A DNA stretch of 64,000 nucleotides from Shinella granuli (GCF_004341885.1 NZ_SLVX01000002.1:434001-498000); one strand, 5' to 3'; shown: positions 19,986-31,689, counted from the stretch's first letter. Notes: generated by a model not told the origin, from the letters alone. Program-made: numbers and translations.

Positions 19986-20672
19986 ATGAATGCGCGCGTC
20001 GCTCTGGAACTGAAGGGTATCGAACGGCACTACGGCCAGGGCGAGACCCTGCTGTCGATCCTGAAAGGGGCCGACTTCACGCTGAAGAGCGGCGAGACGG
20101 TCGCGCTCGTCGCGCCCTCAGGCACCGGCAAGTCGACGCTGCTGCACATCGCCGGCCTTCTGGAAAAGCCCGATGCCGGCGAGGTTTTCGTCAACGGCCA
20201 TTCCTGCGCGAGGCTGCCCGACGACCAGCGCACCGCAATCCGCCGCGGCGAGATCGGCTTCGTCTACCAGTTCCATCACCTCCTGCCGGAATTCAGCGCG
20301 CTGGAGAACATCATGATGCCGCAGCTCATCGGCGGCCTTTCCAAGGCGGAGGCGCGCGAGCGCGCGGCCCAATTGCTCGACTATATGCGCATCGGCCACC
20401 GCGCCGACCACCGGCCGTCGGAACTCTCCGGCGGCGAGCAGCAGCGCGTCGCCATCGCCCGGGCCGTCGCCAATGCGCCGCTCCTGCTTCTCGCCGACGA
20501 GCCGACCGGCAACCTCGATCCGGAGACCGCCGGCTACGTCTTCGAGGCGCTGGAAGCGCTCGCCCGCCAGTCCGGCCTTGCCGCGCTCATCGCCACCCAC
20601 AACCACGAGCTCGCCGGCCTGATGGATCGCCGCGTGACGATCGAGGACGGCCTCGTGCGCGAGCTTGCCTAA
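19986..20672 (+). CDS. lolD: lipoprotein-releasing ABC transporter ATP-binding protein
   Basis: This is the ATPase of the lipoprotein release system. It has 228 residues. Walker A is APSGTGKST at 43-51, the ABC signature is [14 protein letters not shown], Walker B is [13 protein letters not shown], and the switch His is in ATHNHEL. It begins 9 bases after the permease gene. A rhizobial dispersed repeat lies directly after its stop. Confidence 0.97.
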   Translation: MNARVALELKGIERHYGQGETLLSILKGADFTLKSGETVALVAPSGTGKSTLLHIAGLLEKPDAGEVFVNGHSCARLPDDQRTAIRRGEIGFVYQFHHLLPEFSALENIMMPQLIGGLSKAEARERAAQLLDYMRIGHRADHRPSELSGGEQQRVAIARAVANAPLLLLADEPTGNLDPETAGYVFEALEALARQSGLAALIATHNHELAGLMDRRVTIEDGLVRELA

Positions 20673-20755
20673 AGAGCAAGTGCGAAGCGGTTTTGCGTCC
20701 GGAATTGCGTTGAAATAAAGGGGTGGAGCGTCTTCGCGATTCGCGGAAACGCTCT
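20673..20755 (+). repeat. rhizobial dispersed palindromic repeat, copy 1
   Basis: The segment AGTGCGAAGCGGTTTTGCGT, then GGAATTGCGTTGAAA and a GAGCG..CGCTC hairpin, matches the copies at 56731-56830 and, more weakly, 55589-55650. The element fills the whole gap between lolD and the next minus-strand gene and could form the 3' end of both convergent transcripts. Confidence 0.75.
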
Positions 20756-21335
20756 AGTTGTCCAGCCCGCAGATCGAGCGCGCAATCTCGTCCTTCCAGT
20801 CCTTCAGCAGCACGAACTGCGCCTTGCCGCTGATCGGCTGGCCAAGCGCCTTGCCCTTGCCGGTCAGCACGTTGAGGTCGCATTCGCTTCCCCCGTCCGG
20901 GTTGAGCGTATCGTAGGACGAGAAGGTATAGCCTGCGACGATGAAATCGAAATTGCGGTAGGCGACGGTCAGCGTCTGGCGCCAGCGGTCCCGGCCGATC
21001 GATTCGTTCTTCGTCACCAGCGTGAAGGAACCGTTGGAAAGCGCCGCCAGCTCCGGCTCCTGGCCGGCCATGATGGGCAGGCTGCCCCAAACGGAGTTCG
21101 GCAGGGAAAGCGCCAGCGCCAGCCGGCCTTCCTCCGGTTTGGCGAGATAGACATAAAGCCCGCTGTTTTCGCCGCTGTCCTCGTCCGCCGTCGCGACGAT
21201 GGCAAGATCCGCCGTGCCGTCCTTGTTCCAGTCGCCGCTCGCCATCGCCATGATGCGCTCGGCCGGAAAGTCCGCAGCCCCCGCCGCAGCGGGCAGGGCG
21301 GCAGACAGCAGAAGGGCGGCAATCAACGACTTCAT
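20754..21335 (-). CDS. exported FG-GAP/VCBS-like protein
   Basis: This is a 193-residue protein with a signal peptide (residues 1-20, ending AAAGAA). A calcium-binding type motif GDWNKDGTADLAIV follows at about 34-47, as in FG-GAP beta-propeller repeats, but only one such repeat is clear. One pair of cysteines (SECDLN, SICGLDN) lies in the second half. The ATG at 21335 has a strong GGAGG upstream on the minus strand; the frame is open much further but without homology. Its stop lies in the dispersed repeat after lolD. It probably acts in the periplasm; the substrate is unknown. Confidence 0.8.
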   Translation of the reverse strand: MKSLIAALLLSAALPAAAGAADFPAERIMAMASGDWNKDGTADLAIVATADEDSGENSGLYVYLAKPEEGRLALALSLPNSVWGSLPIMAGQEPELAALSNGSFTLVTKNESIGRDRWRQTLTVAYRNFDFIVAGYTFSSYDTLNPDGGSECDLNVLTGKGKALGQPISGKAQFVLLKDWKDEIARSICGLDN

Positions 21336-21409
21336 CTTTTTTCCTCCGTTTGATCGAGGCGACCTTATTGCGCCCGGCCGCGCCGGTCCAGAGGGCCTGT
21401 GGAAAGCGG

Positions 21410-21438
21410 TTGACATGAGAACAAAAATTGAACAAAAT
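21410..21438 (+). promoter_or_regulatory. LexA-controlled promoter (SOS box) of the 28-residue peptide gene
   Basis: The direct repeat GAAC-N7-GAAC (21419-21433) is the alphaproteobacterial LexA box (GTTC-N7-GTTC on the other strand). A weaker third copy, AAAC, follows with the same spacing. The box lies between TTGACA (21410-21415) and CAAAAT (21433-21438), 17 bases apart, so LexA would block the polymerase. The same box precedes dinB in this window, an established SOS gene. Confidence 0.8.
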
Positions 21439-21465
21439 GGAAACATAAAAGGAAAGGGAGCCACA

Positions 21466-21552
21466 ATGACCGATTTTCTTCGTGATCTTGCTGCATTCAC
21501 CTCCATGGCCATGTTCGTCGCCAGCTTCTCCGTCATCCTCTTCGGCATCTGA
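21466..21552 (+). CDS. 28-residue single-span membrane peptide, SOS-regulated
   Basis: The ORF begins at an ATG placed 5 bases after the strong ribosome binding site GGAAAGGGAG and encodes 28 residues. Residues 1-8 are polar and charged (MTDFLRDL). Residues 9-28 are one hydrophobic helix, rich in Ala, Phe, Met and Val and ending FGI. With a LexA box in its promoter it resembles in design, not in recognised sequence, Caulobacter SidA, a 29-residue inner-membrane peptide made during the SOS response that blocks division through FtsW/FtsN. It stands 122 bases before dnaE with no clear terminator between. Coding status is supported by the promoter, RBS and membrane profile; the function is inference. 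Confidence 0.7.
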   Translation: MTDFLRDLAAFTSMAMFVASFSVILFGI

Positions 21553-21674
21553 CAGGATCGCCTCCGTCCGGCGGGCGCCGCATGCGTGGAAAGCGGGTGC
21601 AACGCCAAGAACGGTCTGGACGGGAGGGGTGCGAATCCGCTTAAGCTTCCGGCCTTGATCGGAAGGACGATGCC

Positions 21675-25172
<3,498 letters not shown>

Positions 25173-25175
25173 GGC

Positions 25176-25574
25176 TTATGCGGCCGCCGGCACGCGGGCG
25201 ACGACCTTGATCTCGAAGTCGAAACCGGCGAGCCAGTTGACGCCGATCGCGGTCCAGTTCGGATAGGGGCGCGTGTCGAAGATTTCCTGCTTGACGGCCA
25301 GGATCGTGCCGAACTGGTTTTCGGGATCGGTGTGGAAGGACGTCACGTCGATGATGTCGTCGAAGGTGCAGCCCGCTGCCGCGAGCGTCGCTTTGAGATT
25401 CTGGAAGGCGAGGCGCACCTGCTGCTCGAAATCGGGCTCCGGCGTGCCGTCGGCACGGCTGCCGACCTGGCCGGAGACGAACACGAGGTCACCGGATTTG
25501 ATCGCGGCCGAATAGCCGTGCTCGTCGTAGAGGGCGTGTCTGTCCGCCGGAAAAATCGCTTCGCGCTGGGTCAT
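25176..25574 (-). CDS. RidA/YjgF family protein
   Basis: This is a 132-residue member of the Rid family, whose best-known members hydrolyse reactive enamine/imine intermediates of PLP enzymes. The segments SGDLVFVSGQVG near residue 30 and ATLAAAGCTFDDIIDVTSF near 65-85 are typical. The arginine that marks true RidA enzymes near the C-terminus is not clearly placed, and the protein may belong to another Rid subgroup. The ATG at 25574 is preferred to an in-frame TTG at 25592. It is divergent from a tetR gene with two palindromic operators between them, so it is probably the regulated target. Its stop is 3 bases from that of dnaE (convergent). Confidence 0.9.
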   Translation of the reverse strand: MTQREAIFPADRHALYDEHGYSAAIKSGDLVFVSGQVGSRADGTPEPDFEQQVRLAFQNLKATLAAAGCTFDDIIDVTSFHTDPENQFGTILAVKQEIFDTRPYPNWTAIGVNWLAGFDFEIKVVARVPAAA

Positions 25575-25639
25575 GGCTGATCTCTCTTTCAAGGGTGGAA
25601 GGGGCCGGGGAGGCCAGGATGCTTCACAACGATCATGAT

Positions 25640-25662
25640 TTAATATACGTTGCGTATATGAA
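25640..25662. promoter_or_regulatory. TetR-type operator 1
   Basis: The inverted repeat ATATACG-TTG-CGTATAT (25643-25659) has matching outer TT/AA pairs (one mismatch inside). It is placed on the ridA side of the divergent intergenic region. It shares half-site ATATACG and a 3-base centre with operator 2; the centres are 51 bp apart, close to five helical turns. Confidence 0.85.
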
Positions 25663-25690
25663 ATTGGGTGTGCGAAGCCGTGATGTCAAG

Positions 25691-25713
25691 TTCATATACG
25701 TCCCGTATATGAA
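25691..25713. promoter_or_regulatory. TetR-type operator 2
   Basis: A perfect inverted repeat with ten-base arms (left arm TTCATATACG, centre TCC) ends 17 bases before the GTG start of tetR. It overlaps the probable tetR promoter, so autorepression is likely. Confidence 0.88.
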
Positions 25714-25730
25714 AAAATGAGGATGAAAGC

Positions 25731-26321
25731 GTGAATCGACGCATCGCGATGATGGAGGAAAACCGGATCAAGCTGATCGGCGCGGCGCGCAAGGCCTTCG
25801 GCAGGAAGGGATACGCGGCCGCCTCCATGGACGACCTGACCGCCGATGTGGGGCTGACGCGCGGCGCGCTCTACAATATTTTTGGCGACAAGCGCGGTCT
25901 TCTCGCGGCGGTCGTGCATCAGATCGACACGGAGATGGCCGTGCGCGCCAAGCAGATCGGCGCTTGCGCCGGAGACGATTGGAACGGCCTCCTGGCGGAA
26001 GGGGCGGCCTATATCGAAATGTCCCTCGACCCCGAGGTGCAGCGCATCGTCCTGCTCGATGGACCCGCCGTGCTGGGAGACCCCTCGCAATGGCCGAGCC
26101 AGAGCAACTGCCTGCAGGTCACGCAGGCGAAGGTGGAACGGCTCATTGCCGAAGGAATGCTCAAGCAGGTGGATGCCGAGGCCGCCGCCCGGCTCCTCAG
26201 CAGCATGGCGTTCAACGCTGCGCTCTGGATCGCGGCGAGCGACGATCCGAAGGGCGTCTTGCCGAAGGCGATCGAGGTGTTCCAGGCGCTTGCGACGGGC
26301 CTCCTCGCCCGGCCGGCCTGA
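25731..26321 (+). CDS. TetR family transcriptional regulator
   Basis: This is a 196-residue repressor. The helix-turn-helix is at about residues 30-50 (ASMDDLTADVGLTRGALYNIFGDK), preceded by AARKAFGRKGY, and the C-terminal part is a helical ligand domain. The GTG at 25731 is chosen as start because GAGG lies at a suitable distance; an ATG at 25749 is the alternative. It is divergent from ridA with two shared palindromes, so it most likely represses itself and ridA. The inducer is unknown. Its 3' end faces the L,D-transpeptidase gene across a GC-rich hairpin. Confidence 0.93.
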   Translation: MNRRIAMMEENRIKLIGAARKAFGRKGYAAASMDDLTADVGLTRGALYNIFGDKRGLLAAVVHQIDTEMAVRAKQIGACAGDDWNGLLAEGAAYIEMSLDPEVQRIVLLDGPAVLGDPSQWPSQSNCLQVTQAKVERLIAEGMLKQVDAEAAARLLSSMAFNAALWIAASDDPKGVLPKAIEVFQALATGLLARPA

Positions 26322-26373
26322 CGGGGCGTGCGCGATTTCTGCTGCGGTGTTTCGGCAAGGGACGCAACGAAAC

Positions 26374-26403
26374 GGGCCGCCGCGCCGGAAGCGCGGGCGG
26401 CCC
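26374..26403. terminator. GC-rich hairpin between convergent tetR and L,D-transpeptidase genes
   Basis: The arms at 26374-26385 and 26391-26403 (GGGCCGCC..GGGCGGCCC with one bulge, five-base loop) form a very stable stem. The T-run is poor on both strands (GTTTCGTTG on the minus side), so it is a probable bidirectional barrier, not a perfect intrinsic terminator. Confidence 0.6.
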
Positions 26404-26427
26404 TGATGTCATGTCAAACGTCTCCCG

Positions 26428-27738
26428 TCAGTTGACGACGGAGACCGACGACGTCTTCTTCTTTGACTTCTTGCCGCCCTGCACGATCCCGGCATCCGCC
26501 TTCTGCACCTTGCGCGTCACGGTGATGAAGTCCGTGCCGTTGCCGGTCTCCGGGCCAAGGCCGGTGTCGGAGATGGAAAGGGAGGCGCCTTCGCCCAGCA
26601 GGCCGGAAATGCGCAGGCGCATGTCCTCCGGGATATCGAGGCGGTCGAGGGTCCTCGTGAGCGCGTCGGGGGCGGCGGCATCGGCTTCGACGGTGATGCC
26701 GAGACGCTTCATCGTCGCCTGCGAGAGCTGGTTGTCCATGCTCACGCCGTACCATTCCGCCTTGCCCTTGTCGGCATCGACCTCGCGGGCGAGCAGGAAA
26801 TGCGTGCCGAGGGCGATCTCCGGGTTGCGGATGGTGATCGGCATTTCGAGCACGGGCTTGAACTTCTGCCGAACGAGGATCTGCCCGTTCGGCGGCACGC
26901 CCTTGCCGGCCTTGGCATAGACGGCGGCGATAAGCTCCGGCGAGATCATGCCATCCTCCGTCAGGCCTTCGGCGTGCTGGAAGGCGCGGATGGCGGTCAC
27001 GGTCTGCTTGCCGTGCAGGCCGTCCGGGATGCCGGCGTCATGGCCGAGCGCGGTCAGCAGGGTCTGCAGGTCGATCAGCATCTCGCGCTCGCCGCGGCGG
27101 GTGATGAGGATGCGGATCGGGTCCTGCTCGGTCTTCTGCACGACGGGCGGAACGATCTCCGGCTTGGGATCGGTCATCGCCACTTCGACGCTCCTGTCGC
27201 CGGCCTCGATCAGGGCGGGACGCAGGCCCGCATCCGACAAGAGCGGCGTATCCGGCACGACGACGACAGGCTTGAACAGCGCGGCATGCACGATGTGCTG
27301 CGGGGCGATCTCGCGGTCGGTGATGAGGACGTGGCCGCCGCGTCGCGTCGTGCCGAACAGGCGTTTTGCAAAATCGTTCGGCAGGCGCACGCAGCCGTGC
27401 GAGGCAGGGTAGGAGGGCACGCTGTTGGAGGCGTGCAGCGCGATGCCTGACCAGGTCAGCCGTTGCATGAAGGGCATCGGTGCGCTGTCATAGAGATTGG
27501 AAAAATGCGTGCGTTTCTTCTCGAGGATCGAGAAGATGCCGGTCGGCGTCGAATGCCCCGCCTTGCCGGTGGAGACGCGCGAGGTGGCAACCACCACGCC
27601 GCCATCATAGACCTTCAATTCCTGCAGGTCCTTCGACACCATGATCTGAAGTGGACCTTCGAGCGTGCCGCCGAGCGCCGTGGCGCAGCTCAGCATCAGG
27701 CCCACTATGCTCATGCCGGTAACGAGGCGAAACGTCAT
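26428..27738 (-). CDS. L,D-transpeptidase (YkuD) with peptidoglycan-binding domain
   Basis: The enzyme makes 3-3 cross-links in peptidoglycan or attaches proteins to it; L,D-transpeptidases are prominent in rhizobial polar growth. It has 436 residues from the ATG at 27738; an ATG three codons upstream (27747) is also possible. An N-terminal signal sequence (about 1-24) contains one Cys but only a weak lipobox. The YkuD domain spans ~28-150 with the catalytic motif ASHGCVRLP, Cys116 and His114. A PG_binding_1-like domain lies at about 225-285 (LLTALGHDAGIPDGLHGKQT). It is convergent with tetR. Confidence 0.92.
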   Translation of the reverse strand: MTFRLVTGMSIVGLMLSCATALGGTLEGPLQIMVSKDLQELKVYDGGVVVATSRVSTGKAGHSTPTGIFSILEKKRTHFSNLYDSAPMPFMQRLTWSGIALHASNSVPSYPASHGCVRLPNDFAKRLFGTTRRGGHVLITDREIAPQHIVHAALFKPVVVVPDTPLLSDAGLRPALIEAGDRSVEVAMTDPKPEIVPPVVQKTEQDPIRILITRRGEREMLIDLQTLLTALGHDAGIPDGLHGKQTVTAIRAFQHAEGLTEDGMISPELIAAVYAKAGKGVPPNGQILVRQKFKPVLEMPITIRNPEIALGTHFLLAREVDADKGKAEWYGVSMDNQLSQATMKRLGITVEADAAAPDALTRTLDRLDIPEDMRLRISGLLGEGASLSISDTGLGPETGNGTDFITVTRKVQKADAGIVQGGKKSKKKTSSVSVVN

Positions 27739-27869
27739 GTGACCCATCCGTACGCAATACAAACCGGCGAGAAGCGTAGTGCATCCGGTTTAAGGAAGGC
27801 TTGATGCACGCAGACGATCCCCCGATCCGTGCCATCCCGATGCAGTCAAGAACGCCGGCCTGCCGGGAT

Positions 27870-29219
27870 TTATTCGGAAGGACCGTCGATTTTCCCGGCG
27901 GTCTTGAATGTCAACTTTTCGTGAAAACGCGCGGGGCCGGATTTGCCGAACGTGTAACCGGTCTCCACGCTCGCCTTGCCGAACTTGTCGCGCAGTGTGT
28001 TCATCGCCGCCTCCGCCGCGGCGCGGCGGGCGGCGGCGGGATCGACGAGATCCGGCGGGTCGGCGCGGCCGGGATCGGCAAGGTCGCTGACGCCGATCCC
28101 GATCAGCCGGTACTTGGTGCCGTCCACCTCCTTGCGCAGGAGTTCCATGCCGGTGCGGAAGATGCGGTCGGCCAGCATGGTCGGGTCTTCGAGCTTGCGG
28201 TTGCGCGTGCGGCCCTTGAAATCGGCCGTCTTCAGCTTGAGCACGACCGTGTGGCCGGCAATGCCCGACTTGCGCAGGCGCGTGGCCACCTTCTCGCTGA
28301 GGCGGCGCAGGTGCGCCACCAGTTCGTCATAGCTTGAAATGTCGTCGAAGAAGGTGGTTTCGGCCGAGACGCTCTTGGCCGGGTCGTTGGGCTGCACCTC
28401 GCGGTCGTCCTGCCCGCGCGAAAGGTTGAAGAGCCGCTTGCCCATCACGCCGTAGCGGCGCATCAGGTCGGTTTCCTCCATGGTCTGGAGCTGGCCGACG
28501 GTGCGGATGCCGTCGCGCTCCAGCGTCTCGGCAAAGGCCTTGCCGACGCCCCAGATAAGGCGCACCGGCTTGTCGCGCAGGAAGCCGAGCGCCTCGGCTT
28601 CGCCGATGATGGAAAAGCCGCGCGGCTTGTTGAGGTCCGAGGCCACCTTGGCGAGGAACTTGCAATAGGAAAGGCCGATCGAGATGGTGATGCCGACCTC
28701 CTTCTCGACGCGCTGGGCGAAGCGGGCCAGCACGCGGGCGGGCGGATCGTGGTGCAGGCGCTCCGTGCCCTTCAGTTCCAGGAAGGCTTCGTCGATGGAA
28801 AGCGGCTGCACCAGCGGCGTCAGCTCCTGCATCATCGTGCGCACCTGGCGGCCCACGGCGACGTATTTCTCCATGTTCGGACTGATGACGACCGCGTTGG
28901 GGCAGGCCTCCAGCGCCTTGAACATCGGCATGGCCGAGCGCACGCCGTGAATGCGCGCGACATAGCAGGCGGTGGAAACGACGCCGCGCTTTCCGCCGCC
29001 GATGATGACCGGCTTGTCGGCGAGATCAGGATTGTCGCGCTTCTCGATCGCGGCATAGAAGGCGTCGCAGTCGATATGGGCGAGTGTCAGGCCGTAGAGC
29101 TCGTCGTGATAGACGAGGCGGGGGCTGCCACAGGCGCGGCAACGGCGCAGGTTGGCCGCCTGCCCGGCAAGGCAGTCGCGGCAGAAGCCCGGAAAACGCG
29201 TGTCGGCGATGCTCATCAT
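27870..29219 (-). CDS. dinB: DNA polymerase IV with N-terminal zinc-ribbon-like segment
   Basis: This is a Y-family translesion polymerase of the SOS response. It has 449 residues. Before the polymerase core there is an extension with two CxxC pairs, C13/C16 and C27/C30 (FCRDC, CRAC), which looks like a small zinc ribbon. The core starts at [13 protein letters not shown] (metal-binding D50) and includes SIDEAFLEL and the little-finger domain. The ATG at 29219 is used; the frame is open to a TTG at 29228, but that TTG is inside the LexA box. The polymerase lacks an obvious clamp-binding pentapeptide at its very end. Confidence 0.95.
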   Translation of the reverse strand: MMSIADTRFPGFCRDCLAGQAANLRRCRACGSPRLVYHDELYGLTLAHIDCDAFYAAIEKRDNPDLADKPVIIGGGKRGVVSTACYVARIHGVRSAMPMFKALEACPNAVVISPNMEKYVAVGRQVRTMMQELTPLVQPLSIDEAFLELKGTERLHHDPPARVLARFAQRVEKEVGITISIGLSYCKFLAKVASDLNKPRGFSIIGEAEALGFLRDKPVRLIWGVGKAFAETLERDGIRTVGQLQTMEETDLMRRYGVMGKRLFNLSRGQDDREVQPNDPAKSVSAETTFFDDISSYDELVAHLRRLSEKVATRLRKSGIAGHTVVLKLKTADFKGRTRNRKLEDPTMLADRIFRTGMELLRKEVDGTKYRLIGIGVSDLADPGRADPPDLVDPAAARRAAAEAAMNTLRDKFGKASVETGYTFGKSGPARFHEKLTFKTAGKIDGPSE

Positions 29220-29222
29220 ATG

Positions 29223-29272
29223 GAACAAATATTGAACATCGCGACATTACTGCTTAAGTTCACGAGTCTCAA
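29223..29272 (-). promoter_or_regulatory. dinB promoter with LexA (SOS) box
   Basis: On the minus strand TTGAGA (29267-29272) and TAATGT (29244-29249) are 17 bases apart. GTTC-N7-GTTC follows at 29223-29237, so the LexA box covers roughly +1 to +15. It ends 4 bases before the dinB ATG, leaving no room for a normal ribosome binding site. Confidence 0.85.
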
Positions 29273-29339
29273 TAGTCGCGGGAGGTGATTGCATGACGAC
29301 GCACAGGCAGGCGCGCGGCGATCCTCGCGAATCGTCCGT

Positions 29340-29639
29340 TCAGAAATCGTCGCTGCCATACGGCCCGGAGAGGATGGCATGGGCGCGCACCACCGCCTCC
29401 GGCGTGACGCCCGTCGCCGCGCTGAAGGCGAGAAGCGTCGGCTCGTGGTCCATCAGGAAGCCGACGACGCCGGCGAGGAAGCCGGGATCGTCGACGGCAT
29501 TGCGCACCTCGGTGGGCGCGACGCCGGTGAGCGAGAGGAAACGCGAGAGCAATTCCGGTTCGCCGGCAAGCCAGCCGAGGATGGCGACGGCGGTCGCTTC
29601 CGCATCGGCGACCGCGGGTGTATCTTTTTGGCTTTTCAT
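29340..29639 (-). CDS. DUF3572 family protein
   Basis: This 99-residue helical protein is the usual neighbour of divK in rhizobia. It contains [19 protein letters not shown] and [18 protein letters not shown], the marks of DUF3572, an alphaproteobacterial family without known function. It has no signal peptide or membrane span, so it is probably cytoplasmic. It is divergent from divK, with 141 bases between the two starts. Confidence 0.88.
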   Translation of the reverse strand: MKSQKDTPAVADAEATAVAILGWLAGEPELLSRFLSLTGVAPTEVRNAVDDPGFLAGVVGFLMDHEPTLLAFSAATGVTPEAVVRAHAILSGPYGSDDF

Positions 29640-29780
29640 CGTTTTCCCTCGGGAAATTTACCTTTTAATCAACCAAATCGCGCTAACGTTGCTGCGGACA
29701 GGCTGGGTGATTTCGGCTTTGCCGCAACTTATCGATCCCCCGGAAGGTTGCAAGGCCGGCGAGAGGAACAGGGACGCACG

Positions 29781-30152
29781 ATGCCCAAGCAGGTGATGAT
29801 TGTCGAGGACAACGAGCTCAACATGAAGCTCTTCCGGGATCTCATCGAGGCGTCCGGCTATACGACCATCCAGACAAGGAATGGTATGGAAGCCCTTGAT
29901 CTCGCCCGCAAATATCGGCCGGACCTGATCCTGATGGACATCCAGCTTCCCGAGGTCTCGGGCCTCGAGGTCACCAAGTGGCTGAAGGAGGACGACGAGC
30001 TTCATGTCATCCCGGTGATCGCGGTGACGGCCTTCGCGATGAAGGGCGACGAGGAGCGAATCCGCCAGGGCGGCTGCGAGGCCTATGTCTCCAAGCCGAT
30101 CTCCGTTCCGAAATTCATCGAGACCATAAAAACCTATCTCGGCGACGCATGA
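29781..30152 (+). CDS. divK: single-domain response regulator DivK
   Basis: DivK is an essential cell-cycle and polarity regulator of alphaproteobacteria. It is phosphorylated by DivJ and dephosphorylated by PleC, and it acts on DivL and so on the CckA-CtrA pathway. It has 123 residues, a receiver domain only. The phospho-acceptor is D53 in [13 protein letters not shown], the acidic pair is in IVEDNELN, the switch Thr is in AVTAFAMKG, and the Lys is in SKPIS. It is followed 16 bases later by pleD, the conserved arrangement. Confidence 0.97.
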   Translation: MPKQVMIVEDNELNMKLFRDLIEASGYTTIQTRNGMEALDLARKYRPDLILMDIQLPEVSGLEVTKWLKEDDELHVIPVIAVTAFAMKGDEERIRQGGCEAYVSKPISVPKFIETIKTYLGDA

Positions 30153-30168
30153 GGCGAAGGTCAGGGCC

Positions 30169-31536
30169 ATGACAGCACGCATTCTCGTCGTCGACGACAT
30201 TCCGGCCAATGTGAAGCTGCTCGAGGCGCGGCTGCTTGCGGAATATTTCGACGTGCTGACGGCCGAGAACGGCTATGATGCGCTCGCCATGTGCGAGCGC
30301 ACCCAGGTCGACCTGATCCTGCTCGACATCATGATGCCCGGCATTGATGGGTTCGAGGTCTGCGAGCGGCTGAAGGCCAATCCGCGCACGGCCCATATCC
30401 CGGTCGTGATGGTGACGGCGCTCGACCAGCCCTCCGACCGCGTGCGCGGCCTCAAGGCCGGCGCCGACGATTTTCTCACCAAGCCGGTCAACGACCTGCA
30501 GCTCATGTCGCGGGTGAAGAGCCTCGTGCGGCTGAAGACGCTGACGGACGAGCTGCGCATGCGCGCGGCCACCGCCCGCGCCATTTCCCTGGAGGAGGGG
30601 CTGGACGGCACGCTCGGCGACGAGCCGGGCGATATCCTCCTCGTCGATGGCCGCGCCAGCTCGCAGGAGCGCATCATCCGCGCGCTGAAGCCGATCGCCG
30701 AGGTCACCTCCATGTCGGACCCGCAGGCCGCGCTCTTCCAGGCGGCCGAGAGCAATTTCGAGCTGGTGATCGTCAACGCCAATTTCGACGACTACGATCC
30801 GCTGCGCCTGTGTTCGCAACTCCGTTCGCTGGAGCGCACGCGCTTCCTGCCGATCCTGCTGATCGCCGAGCAGGGCGACGACGACATGGTGGTGCGCGCG
30901 CTCGATCTCGGCGTGACGGACTACCTGATGCGGCCGGTCGACCCGAACGAGCTGATTGCCCGCAGCCTGACCCAGATCCGCCGCAAGCGCTGCAACGACC
31001 GCCTGCGCGCCAGCGTGCGCCAGACGATCGAGCTGGCCGTGACGGACGGCCTGACGGGGCTGCACAACCGCCGCTACCTCGACAACCACATGAAGCTCCT
31101 GATCGACCGCGCCACGGCGCGCGGCCGGCCGCTGTCGGTCTGCATTACCGACATAGACCGTTTCAAGCTGGTCAACGATACCCATGGCCACGATGCCGGC
31201 GATGCCGTGCTGCGTGAATTCGCCAACCGCGTGCGCGCGGCCGTGCGCGGTGCCGATCTCGCCTGCCGTTACGGTGGGGAGGAGTTCGTCCTGGTCATGC
31301 CGGATACCTCGGCCGAGATGGCGGCAGGCGTGGCGGAACGCCTTCGCGCGATCGTCGAGCGCGAGCCGTTCCGCGTGCCCGGCACGGATGTCTTCCTGCC
31401 CGTCACCGCTTCGCTCGGCCTTGCCAGCATGCTGCCGGCAGGGGACAGTCCGGACGCGCTGCTGAAGCGCGCCGACACGGCGCTCTACGAGGCGAAGCGT
31501 TCGGGCCGCAACCGCGTGGTGGCTGCCGCCGCCTGA
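30169..31536 (+). CDS. pleD: diguanylate cyclase response regulator PleD
   Basis: PleD makes cyclic di-GMP at the cell pole after phosphorylation. It has 455 residues in the order receiver (phospho-acceptor D53 in LLDIMMPGIDG), a second degenerate receiver (about 155-270), then a GGDEF domain. The active site is GGEEF at 369-373. Five residues upstream the inhibitory I-site RGAD (360-363) is intact, so product feedback is expected. It is cotranscribed with divK. It is the last protein gene before a 684-base gene-free region. Confidence 0.97.
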   Translation: MTARILVVDDIPANVKLLEARLLAEYFDVLTAENGYDALAMCERTQVDLILLDIMMPGIDGFEVCERLKANPRTAHIPVVMVTALDQPSDRVRGLKAGADDFLTKPVNDLQLMSRVKSLVRLKTLTDELRMRAATARAISLEEGLDGTLGDEPGDILLVDGRASSQERIIRALKPIAEVTSMSDPQAALFQAAESNFELVIVNANFDDYDPLRLCSQLRSLERTRFLPILLIAEQGDDDMVVRALDLGVTDYLMRPVDPNELIARSLTQIRRKRCNDRLRASVRQTIELAVTDGLTGLHNRRYLDNHMKLLIDRATARGRPLSVCITDIDRFKLVNDTHGHDAGDAVLREFANRVRAAVRGADLACRYGGEEFVLVMPDTSAEMAAGVAERLRAIVEREPFRVPGTDVFLPVTASLGLASMLPAGDSPDALLKRADTALYEAKRSGRNRVVAAAA

Positions 31537-31582
31537 GTCGGCCGGCTGGTGATGAAATTGTCCACAGGCCGGATTTTATTTT

Positions 31583-31612
31583 GGGCATTTGCCTCGAAAA
31601 TCGGGCATTTGC
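31583..31612. repeat. direct repeat GGGCATTTGC
   Basis: Two exact copies (31583-31592 and 31603-31612) start 20 bases apart, two helical turns, just after pleD. Related GGGCAT words recur at about 31664 and 31815. This could be a protein-binding site; no regulator is known to me. Confidence 0.5.
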
Positions 31613-31660
31613 TCCCGGTTGTCTGCCGACCTCAGACACGGGTCTGAACAGCCCCTAGAA

Positions 31661-31689
31661 TTGGGGCATGTGGTGAAATCTGGCTATAA
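31661..31689 (+). promoter_or_regulatory. putative sigma-70 promoter in the pleD-rpmG gap
   Basis: TTGGGG (31661-31666), 17 bases, then CTATAA (31684-31689). It faces the structured region and the terminator at 32093-32124 and is the best promoter I can see for that transcript. Confidence 0.45.
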
